The notes beneath the pieces are model-generated. The model was given only the letters and a program-made list of their open reading frames with translations. It was not told the DNA's origin and searched no databases. Below, one piece after another: positions 22,462-31,730 of a stretch of DNA of 40,166 bases; position 1 is the stretch's first letter, and the number at the start of each line of letters is the position of its first letter. A program made the position numbers and the translations under genes. The DNA comes from Nephromyces sp. MM_2019 (lineage: Eukaryota > Apicomplexa > Aconoidasida > Nephromycida): assembly GCA_015657535.1 (NCBI GenBank), contig JADHZB010002102.1, positions 1-40,166 of the forward strand. Reading direction: 5' to 3'.

Positions 22462-22611
22462 GTAAGATATGTGGGCCCGTTTTTACTCTAATAGATGTAC
22501 CATTTTTCCGCCTTTTTTCCAATCAGGTGAACTTCTAAGGATTTTCTTTGAAACCCATTTTGGATTTGCGAGGTGCTTTTGCCAGTATTTTTTTTCACCC
22601 TATATTATCAG
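22462..22611 (+). other. Probable 5' leader intron of U2AF2
   Basis: A GAAG|GTAAGATA donor at 22461/22462 and a CTATATTATCAG acceptor at 22611 bracket 150 bases just upstream of the U2AF2 start. The frame is open through this intron, so translation from ATG 22469 is possible in principle. The encoded residues are hydrophobic and unlike the RS-type protein that follows, so a leader intron is the better reading. Confidence 0.5.
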
Positions 22612-22617
22612 CTACTT

Positions 22618-22644
22618 ATGGCCAAGTATGGCTCAGGACTGTGA
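22618..22644 (+). other. Short upstream reading frame overlapping the U2AF2 start
   Basis: ATG at 22618 opens a frame of eight codons (MAKYGSGL) ending in TGA at 22644. It overlaps the main ATG at 22628 in another frame. The uORF has C at -3 (weak context) while the main start has A at -3, so leaky scanning would still reach the main start. Its relevance depends on where transcription starts. Confidence 0.4.
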
Positions 22645-25600
22645 GCATGGTGGCATTAATCGTTCAGCTCAAGTGCAGCAGCATAAAACGTATTCGTATC
22701 AAGAGCCTGAAAACAAAATGTATTCAGATCAAGTGTACGAAGATGTCGCGTATTTAGATCAAGCTTATGAAGGAAAAATGTACTCTGATCATCCTCAAGA
22801 GGAGGTTCGTGCCCGTCCACCTTCTTGGGGAAATGATGGTGGCCCTAGTGATCATAAAAATATGGGTTCCAGAATGAGATATTCATACGATAGGCAGTAT
22901 AGAGCCTCGTGGGTTCCTGATGGCTACTCTAGAAGGAGTAAGCGTGCAGAAACTCGAATGCATGGGCATCGAGGTCATTATCAGAAGCACACACATCGGT
23001 ATAGGTATCATTCTAGCGATGCATCGGATAGGAGCTCTTCAGCGATAGTGAAGACATCTAAGGGTCAAAATAAACTTTCACACTCAAGAAAGCATAACAG
23101 TGTATACACTATCTCCTCGGCAAAGCTAAGGTGCAGGTCCACTTCGCGTGGAGATACTAATTCAAGCAGCAAGAAAAGGTACAAGCGCGCCAAAGCGTTT
23201 TCGCCATCAGTTTCCTCAGAGACTACTGCTGGAAGCCAGAAGCAAGCTTCTCCCAATTCTATACTTGATCTACCTACTCACCACGATTCTGAAGAGGAAT
23301 CCACTTATTATAAGCAAAAGAAAAGCTCTGATACTGCTGGGCGCTACGATGATAATGTACGGGGAAAATATGGGAGTGAAGTAAGCTCCAGGCGAGCGAA
23401 TCAGCCTCACAAAAGGGAAGAAAGCCAGCCATCTAGAGCTGTTGGATACAATGAGCCAACATTGAAAAGGCATCATAAGAGCAGGAGATCTATGTCACAA
23501 CCACGGTCAGAAGTGTCTTGGATATCTGCGGATCACAAGAGCACACGCAGAGAAAGAATGGGTAGGGCAGCCACTAGAGATGCATCTCCAAGTTACGACA
23601 GCGAAGATGATTATCGAAGATCTCGTAGCCGAGAGAGGCATAGGCAGCGGCAGCAGGTAAGAAGACATCATATTTTGTTCAATTTATCTTCTTCAGGTCT
23701 GCGCATGGGTGTCTTTCCAGCAATTAACTATCCAGAAATATTGCAAGAGCTCTGAGGGGGATAGTCATGTTTTCTGGGATGGATTTCAATGGGTACGGAA
23801 AGCCGAAGGCGCGCCTGCTTACGATCAACTTATGAACGCGACCAGGAAGGCCAGGAGGCTACATATTGGTAAGCGCAAAACCTTGAGTGCCGGTTAATTA
23901 ATATATATATGTACGCTAACACATTTGCGAACTACTAGCGGGTGGAGGGTACTTGCGTAATGCTTCGCCTGCCTTTGTAGTTAATAGTTTCTGATGTGGG
24001 TAGAAATACTCAGATTGCTGAACTCGCATCATATGGCCTGCAGATTCCATTTCATAACTTGATTGCTTCAAGCATCTGTCACAACCGCTTTAAACTCAGG
24101 TAACTTGCCAATGCATATGAAGATAACCGAAGAAGACTTCAAGTCTTATTTATGGAAGATTATGATCGAGCGTGGCATGTGTAGAAGCGGTGATGTTTGC
24201 CCTATCGTACATGTATGGTTTGCAAGGGATAGGGGAGGCAATTTTGGGTTCATGGAAATGACATCTGTTGAAGTGGCCCTGGCTGCCCTCCAACTTGATG
24301 GATTTGCATGGCATGGTGTCTCGGTCCACATCAATAGACCAACTGACTGGAAGCGAGCAATCAATGACCAGGCCATCAAAACTCTAGCTGGGTGAGCGAA
24401 ATAATATTTTACTACTCTAGTGACATCCATGTTATGTGAATTGGTGCAATATCTCGAAAGATTAGGTAAATTCTAAGCTATTTCCCATGAAACTAGCCTG
24501 AAATGCCCTGAATATGCTGCTAAACTTAATCAGTGTTAACATTCCCCTTTGGAATTTTTTTGGCAATATGAATTAGCTTAAAAATGTTATTTTTGGCGCA
24601 ATGAAGCATTGTATTGCTTAGTAGGGTCCTTTTTTAAGTTTTCAAAAGAGGCTTTCGTCATCCTTGATCGAGATTATCCCGTTATTGTCTAATGAATGCC
24701 ATTTGCTACTTCGGATGAGCGACGCTTCTCACTCAAATTCCCTCAATCTTTTCATATAGAACCTCAGGTATGGCGCTAGCAGAGAGTGTTGCTGCTGCTA
24801 TGCAGCAGGCCATTGCTACTGGTAACTCTTCTGGCTTAGCATGTGTTCTCTCTACCATACCCGAGACACACCGCGCCGAAGTCACGTAAGAACATAATTT
24901 AATTTCAATTCATTTTTGTTGCATATGCTTTGTTTCCTGTGTGTGTGCTCCGCGCTCTAATGGTTAATGTCGAAATAACAGGGAGATTATGCAGCAGCCT
25001 TCTATGACCGCTATGACTATTGCTAGCCACAACTTCGGTCTACCTCTACAAAGCCTGATGGATAAGATTACTTCGGAGCTCCTTTCTGGGGTTAGGGATT
25101 TTCTTTTTGTATGCTCTGTTATATGCACACTAGTATCTTTGAGCTTTTAGAATAGCAATGACTGTTTGCATGCTGACTTCCAATGGTGATGCTAGGCTAG
25201 TTACGTCTAGTATGTGAACTTCAGTCACACAACTTGAACCCCACGATTGCATTTATCCGTAAAAGTAAGGGAAGACCACTGTTGCTCACGCAGGAAATCT
25301 TGATGGGCTGATTTTCTTATAGTTTTTCTATCATGCATCTTGTGAGTGGTTATACTAGTCGCTTTTTTAATTTTATATGACGGTTGCAACAGTTCCTTGT
25401 ATCAGTTCTAGAATTACAATTATATACAAAAAACCCCTATAATATATAAGAGTGCTTATCTAGCTAGTCCCACTGCATATTGCTTACCCTCTATTTTTTA
25501 TAGTAATGTTGTTCAGCTTATTTAAAGCTCAAGAACAAAATTCCCATTTAATGACAGGATAGCAGCACAAAAATAGAAAAACGGATAGTGGCATGCCCCT

Positions 25601-26930
25601 ATAAACATTATATTTGATCTAAATTTTGCCTGAGAAACAGGCCAAATAGCTTATTACACTAAGTAGTGCTAATATTTAGCTTACCTAATTTTTTGACATA
25701 ATATGTTAAACTGTAGCTGTCGGGTCGCTTACATCACGTCAATCCACTTTATATCATCATACTTGCTGGCAGGTGAATTATGAAAAATACTTTTCCGATG
25801 CGTTACTTCACTATTTTTTAGCTTCCGTGTTCAATTAGCATTAACTACCAATAATCTCATAGTCGCCTTGAAAGGCCATAGAAGCAAAATCCTGCTCATC
25901 AAGTGCTCAATGCTATGGAAAAGCATGGCCATGTGTGTTTCACATTGATACTATTCTTGAATAACTGGTACGATCGAATGTTTTCTTGGGCTACGGCTAT
26001 TTTTGTCTGTCCAAGCTAAAGTTATCTGCTGGATATTCCGTAATCAGAATAGCTATTTACATGCATAAACATTTCTTATCATCAGGATGCTTCTCGAATT
26101 GTTTTGGTTTCAAAGCCTTGCTCTAATCTCGAATCCAATGAAGACCTCAAAGATATACTTGAAGATGTAATTGGAGAATGCGAAAAATTTGGTGGGATAA
26201 TTAGTGCCCTCATAATAACAGAGAGCATCAAACAAAAGGTGGGACTTGGAGAGATTGGAGATATATACATACAATTCGCCACTGCAAGTCAAGCAGATAA
26301 TTGTATACTAAGTAAGTCTACTGGATATGAGTTTTTCTACAGTAACAATTAGCAATTTACAATTTGTTTGAAGCATGCCATCATATTTTTGAAAGGTGTT
26401 GTGCCGAAGTTCATGGGGAAATTTCATAAGAAACATTTTTTGTGAAGTTGAGACAGTGTCCTGTATTCGGCAAGCCTGTTTGGATAAAATATACAAAAAA
26501 ATAAATTCACCTTCGATGTTTTTTTCTGTCAAAATTACAGTGCATTTGACGTTACACACAAGCATTCTAATGGAGCTTGAGTTGATATTAGCCAAAAGAT
26601 ATGTTTAAATTTTAATCTTCCGATTCCACTGCAGGAAAATATACTAAAAATTTTGTGCGGTATTTCCTGTTAATTTTTGATTATATGGAAGTTTCAGCAT
26701 CTGCTTTTTTTTTCGGTTAAATATTGGTTCGTAACAGCATGTACTCTGATATGTCCTTTTAGTTTTAATATGAAGCCTGCTTTTTGAAGCCTTTTTTGCT
26801 ACCTTTAGACTTATCCGGACGCATGTACGAAGGACGCCCTATCAGAATGTCTCGATTCGATGAGCAACTATGGAATTCAAAATTAAAACCTCACTCAGAT
26901 AATATTTTTCTTGCTAGTATAGCGGCTTGA
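22628..26930 (+). CDS. U2AF2: U2AF large subunit (U2AF65-like), 7 coding exons, no visible RRM2
   Basis: U2AF2 binds the polypyrimidine tract at 3' splice sites with U2AF1 and recruits U2 snRNP through SF1/SF3b1. Exons 22628-23656, 23697-23868, 24100-24391, 24760-24885, 24982-25090, 26086-26311 and 26809-26930 join in phase to 691 residues. Order: a Tyr-rich repeat and basic RS-like region (1-343, ending RRSRSRERHRQRQQ); a U2AF-ligand motif, VFWDGFQWV, with Trp371 matching human Trp92; RRM1 (about 397-480; RLHIGNL as RNP2, GNFGFMEM as RNP1); a 78-residue Ala/Met/Gln-rich linker; and a C-terminal UHM (577-691; RIVLVSKP, ILEDVIGECEKFGG, then SGRMYEGRPIRMS). Human U2AF65 has RRM2 where the linker lies; I see none in the exons or in the 995-nt intron 5. 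ATG 22628 is preferred to ATG 22469. The exon 2 acceptor could also be at 23714 or 23735, in the same frame. Confidence 0.88.
22687..22806 (+). repeat. Coding 30-33 base repeat in U2AF2
   Basis: Four diverged units begin at tat/tac-t(c/t)(a/t/g)-gatca and encode variants of Y-S/L-D/Y-Q-x-Y/P-E-x-K-M (YSYQEPENKM, YSDQVYEDVA, YLDQAYEGKM, YSDHPQEEV). They lie near the N-terminus, ahead of the RS-like region. They look like a recent in-frame expansion. Confidence 0.65.
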
Positions 26931-29900
26931 AGAGACTTAAAAGAATAAAAATATTTTAATCAGGATTATCTTCAGTAAAATTAGGGACGTCACATGCAGG
27001 ATCCTCTATATATTTGGCGTAAAAACAAAAAATTTCCTTCGTTTAATTAAGCAATTCGGATTACCTATTATTCTTTGAATAGATACTCCTAGTCCCTGCC
27101 TTTTTTCGAAAAGACGGGCTTCTTTGATATGTAGAACTTAGCACTAGCGCAAATGATTTCCGTTGATAGTGGAGCTATTATATATGCTAGAAATGCAATG
27201 AATATGAGTTTAGTTTAAGCACACCTTGCCTATTTGTAGACGGTATAAGGTGTGTAGAATTATTAGTATACGAGATTATGCTTCTTCAGCATAAGACGCA
27301 TGTGAACCAGCTTAAGGATGTTTCATTCCAAGTGGAATTTGATAACCTTTGAACTTAGTCGTTCACTGCTAAGTGAGCGGAAATCATTCGCTCACGCACA
27401 GTTGTAAAAGCGGTACGACAGGCCTTGTGGCTTATAAAATTACCATGAATGTATCGGGGCTTGCTGGCCTCTCGCTTTGTTTGGTCATGAGCTGAATCTT
27501 GCTTTTACAAGTACATAACGAATTTGCAGCGGAGCAAGGCTTTTACGGCTCAAGCTTGCTGATGCATATCAGCATTGAGCTCTTTATCTAACGCCACCAC
27601 GGTGGCTACCAAGTGGAGTTCGCATAATAATGAAAGATAGAATTTCATCTCTTCGGGACGTCGTTAATTCAATGACTCTGATGCTAGAAATAACTGATAT
27701 TAGGTTACTGGTGCTGAGCATTAAAACAGGCTCGTATCATAGGGAAGTAAACGGCGCCTGGGTAGCGACTCCGCGCATTGCCTTATAAGGGCAGCATTAG
27801 TATTTTGACAGCATGAGACGCGAAGATTTTTCTTCTGGAGTCTGCCTAGCCTTCTCAAAAGTCGCCAAGCAACTAAAGTACTTTATCAATCCTTGTTTTG
27901 GGACCTAGATTCAATAGCTACAATGCTGTGCAATCGGAAAGCTGACCCACTTTGTATTTAAGCGTTATTTTTCCTATTCAAATGATGTCTACTTCCTCTC
28001 ATATGATCTATTTATTTAATTCGCGGCTTCTGAGGCTTCCTGTTAACTCATTCATTTTCCCCTTTAGTGCGCCCCTTTCCCTGGCAGCGGCTTTCATGTT
28101 GTTTATGCCGTCTCATAACAAGCTATAACAGGCCAGTAGAGGCTGCGACGCCGGGCAACATTTTTAGTAAGCTACTGACAGGTTCGACGCCAGGCGGCCT
28201 ACACAAAGGAGTTCAGCCCCTGTAGCTTACGCGTTACTAGCACCGTCGTATTCCCTTCTACCTAGGCGCTGCTTGCATAATCTGGCGTTATCGCTTGTTA
28301 ATATTCGCACGGCTTATACATAGGCTGTCAGCCTACCCCTTATTAGCAGGGCTCCGCGAGGAGGAACTATTAAGCACTGCAAGCTTGCGAAGCGCGCGGA
28401 GGAAGCGAATGCGCTGATGAACAGGGGATGATTGGTGCGTAGTAGTATCGTCGGTAGTATAGGGCCACATTATAAGGTATGCTGGAAGCGCCGCGCACGC
28501 ATAAGCACGCCTAGCAACGGATACCACTATCACCCATCAAAATTACGGCCACTACGCCAAAACATGAGCATAGATATTCTTTGGTGCTTTCGTACTGTTA
28601 GTTATCCATGTAAAACATGATAAACTCGGTAGGGAAAAAATTACCCTGCTGCCGATAATCGTATTTCGACTTACTATGCATATTGGCATGGAGTGTTGGT
28701 AACCGTGATAATGACTTCTTCTCCCTCTCGCCATGCTTTCTCACTAGTGAAAAAAAGCAGGTACGCCTACGCGATAAAGATGTTGCCAGCGGGATAGTAG
28801 CTGCATCCTTGTTGGGTATAGTAGGGACCACAATTTTTTTGATGACGCCCATGCATTGAAATTCTTCCTAGATAAACTCGATGTACTTGCGCCCACATCT
28901 ACTAACTGCTATAAAGGTCAACGTGACAACAGCGTAACCTTTTTCACATTGTGAAATCAAGCTTACAAATTCAAATAGATTATATTACGAACCCAGTATC
29001 TTTCTGTATGGTCAATATATAACTAAAGCGTAGTGCTCATATTGGTTTGTATGGTTACTTAGTCATTTGATGTGGCTATCGGCATGCTTCATATCGCACT
29101 GTTATTGTGAGAAGAAGGCCATAATGTCGATGAAAAACCTATATAATATTAATGATAAAACTTCCCTTATGGAAAAAAAATGGAAATACGCCCCTTATCT
29201 TCTGTTAAGCAAGAGCATCAATGTAGCATAAAATTTAATGTAAATATGCCACCCGCGGAAGATATTCCAAAATTTGCTAGTTAGAATAATTATACTAACC
29301 TCAGATGCAAGAGTATCTTAAACTCATCATTGTATGTGTACATTCTAAAAATTAGCTTACTTCTAGGTTTGCCACTACAAAAAACTTCACACGCACAGGC
29401 GGTAGCAGGGTGATTCTAGAGCTTTAGTTTTCTCCCTAACTAATTATTTTCATGTTTTCACGGTTTTCTATGTACTATCTGGACCTCTAGCCTTGTAAAG
29501 AATATTTTGAAATGGGATTAATTGTTGCGTTCGACACTTTATGCAGGATATTGGGATGCTAAAATTATAAGCAGGAAAGCAAAGGATGCATTTGAGAGCT
29601 GGCTGAGTACTTTAATAATCCTAGAATATTTTTTTGCGATGCTGATGCCATCAGCAAGTTTTTATTATGGGCCTTGTCATTGCGCCACCCTTTTGATTAA
29701 TTATTCTGCACCACCAGCAGTAATCAAATAACGGTCATTCCCAACCCTCGGTTTAATGTTAAGACTAAGCGGGGGGTGGCCCCCTAAGATGGAGCGAAAC
29801 ACAGCTTGAATACCTAAAGCAATCCGTGTGTGCAGTATTGCTAATTTCTATTGTCTCGTAACTGTTTAAAATACTTAAGAATGTCAATAAAACAGCTTAG

Positions 29901-30458
29901 AAGCACTCTTGATAAAAATCGGTTATTAAAACCTATTTTAAATTGAGGAATAATAGCTCATGCTACGCTTCTACAGATTTTCTCTAGCACTTCCACTGCG
30001 GGCGGCTTAATGCATGTTACGCTGCAACATCTACAGAGTATACAAATCCCATTGTACATAAATATGGCAATCTCACGGAAGCGCCATCTTTAAGGCTTAA
30101 GCGGTTATCCCTGCAGGGCTAAGTGGTGAATCTCCAGTCAGCTACGGCTTATGGCAGTCACCGCCAGAATTTAGTAGCCATCAGTATAGATGACAATCAT
30201 CACCTGCCATAATCATATTTATGCCAGAGCTTACTTTCCACAAGGCTTTTATTGCGTAGCACCCATTGTATTAGGATGGTATTCGTACAGAGTCAATCAG
30301 GACGTGTTTCCTTTTTCCCGATCATATTATAAAAAGCAGTAAAGCAAATAAATTTCACAGCGTAACATTTCATCAAAAAAGAAGAAACGTGGGCGCGATG
30401 CCCGCAGTATTGACATCGCCTCTACTTCCATTCGCCTACCCTAAGCAAGTATAGGATT
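26931..30458. other. Gene-poor region with a GC-richer island
   Basis: No complete gene is supportable. At about 28050-28560 the DNA is noticeably GC-richer than its surroundings (one 60-base line is about 55 percent) and carries short open frames on both strands without a recognisable product. A weak exon candidate lies near 29546-29610 (+), YWDAKIISRKAKDAFESWL between a TATGCAG acceptor and a GTACTT donor. A strong hairpin lies at 27548-27580. Confidence 0.45.
27548..27580. other. Hairpin, 12 paired bases with an internal bulge
   Basis: GCTCAA pairs with TTGAGC and, inside it, GCTGAT pairs with ATCAGC around a GCAT loop. Four bases are unpaired on the left side and one on the right. A second short palindrome, GTGAGCG...CGCTCAC, lies at 27373-27395. 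Neither matches a known RNA gene that I recognise. Confidence 0.5.
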
Positions 30459-31730
30459 ATGGGGCAGTCTTGTAGAAAGCCAGAAAAAAATAAAAAAGAA
30501 GCAATATTCTCCGTATCAGAGGTTGCCGATGTCAAAAATATTGAGAAAAGGAGGTTCAGAGATCAGCTACCTGTTGTGTTCGTACAAAAAAGAATATCTG
30601 TAAAGATGGGAGACTCTCAAGTTAGCTACGGAAATGTCTGGGTTGCTGAGCATATTCGTGCAATTGTTTCAGAGCACAAAATCACGAAGGAGTACTATGG
30701 GACCCTACCATTTGACGCGAGCAAACCTGCTCCCTGTGATCGCGGGTTTTATGATGATTATGAGAGAACTATACGCTACAATTTCAAGAATCAGGAGATG
30801 ATTGTGAACTGTATTTTTCAGTTGACTCCATTGAGCAGCGGCGGTTTAAGTTTGAACGCGTAAGTGGTCCTTCCTTTAAGTGCACATACTAAATAATTTT
30901 CCAGTACTAAGTGCAGTGGATGCGTAACCAGTACTATTTGTTGTTGGCTGAACGCGATCAGCCTCTTTGTCGTTATTCAGTTTACTAGTGGCATTGATCA
31001 CCAGCATGTTACCACCCGGATGCTACTTAGCAGTATTTCAGATTTACTACACCATGGATATACGTAAGACTGTCTTAAAAATTCTACTCGTTGGCACTTG
31101 AACTAACTGAAAAAAATTAGTCGCATTGGAAGCACAGATTAAAAAGTTTCGGACTTAGGAAGTAGCCGCCAAGCGTGCAATTTACGGTGTTGATAGTATA
31201 ACTCATCGAAATAGTTCTCTGCTTGGGCGATTGTGGTACGCCTTTGTTCGCTGAGTTTGAGGTTATTCCAAAATGCACGCTTACACTAATATGTTACCTA
31301 GCAACATCTTAAACTCTGATCACCACAAGCCTCCTACTTTCTCTGCTACTTAAATGACCCGTAAAGGCTTGGGTGACGTCATTGATTTTTGGTTTCGTTT
31401 ATTACTCTTGATGTATCATGCTACTGTAGGAGCCGTTGTTTCGAAATGCTAGTTATGTAACAGCCCTTGAAAGCGGCGAAGTTGTTGCAAGCACAGAGTT
31501 TTCTTCCTCATAAGATTGGCATCGCAGTCAGTTAAGATAATCTTAGCTAACTGAGGATGTGAATGAATTCATGCGCATGCACTGCACTTCTTGTGTGTAG
31601 TCGGCTGGTGCACACCACAATAAAGCTTGAAAAAAAATTAATTCTTCGTTATATCTCTATTTTTAGGTATAAAACTATACAAGGAACCAAAGAAATTCCA
31701 GGTTCAGTGATCCCCTACACAAGCGAGTAG
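30459..31730 (+). CDS. Probable N-myristoylated and palmitoylated small protein, 2 exons
   Basis: Exon 1 (30459-30859) ends AAC GC|GTAAGT. Exon 2 (31667-31730) follows a pyrimidine-rich acceptor, ATCTCTATTTTTAG, and ends TAG. Phases match, giving 154 residues. The start MGQSCRKPEKNKK has Gly2 and Ser at the position favoured by N-myristoyltransferase, Cys5 as a palmitoylation candidate, and a Lys-rich stretch for membrane binding. The rest is soluble-looking, with VVFVQKRISVKMG, GNVWVAEHIRAIVSEH and GFYDDYERTIRYNFKNQ. I recognise no domain. In apicomplexans, small dually acylated proteins of this size include inner-membrane-complex ISP proteins; similarity to them is not shown here. If the intron is retained, translation stops at once at the TAA inside the donor, giving a 134-residue form. 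Confidence 0.6.

Noticed and set aside
22469..22627. N-terminal extension of U2AF2 from ATG 22469
   Set aside because: The residues are hydrophobic and unlike the rest. A GTAAGA donor and a TATCAG acceptor bracket the segment, so it is more likely a leader intron.
25975..26085. GYGYFCLSK in intron 5 as an RNP1 motif of a hidden RRM2
   Set aside because: Neither the upstream RNP2-like strand nor the following helix and strand pattern is present in the same frame, so the match is probably chance.
28139..28200. tRNA gene suggested by aggttcgacgcc
   Set aside because: The flanking bases do not form a T-arm stem, and no acceptor or anticodon stem could be drawn.
31144..31255. Plus-strand frame EVAAKRAIYGVDSITHR as exon 2 of the 30459 gene
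   Set aside because: It requires phase 0 whereas exon 1 ends in phase 2. The exon at 31667 fits phase and has a better acceptor.
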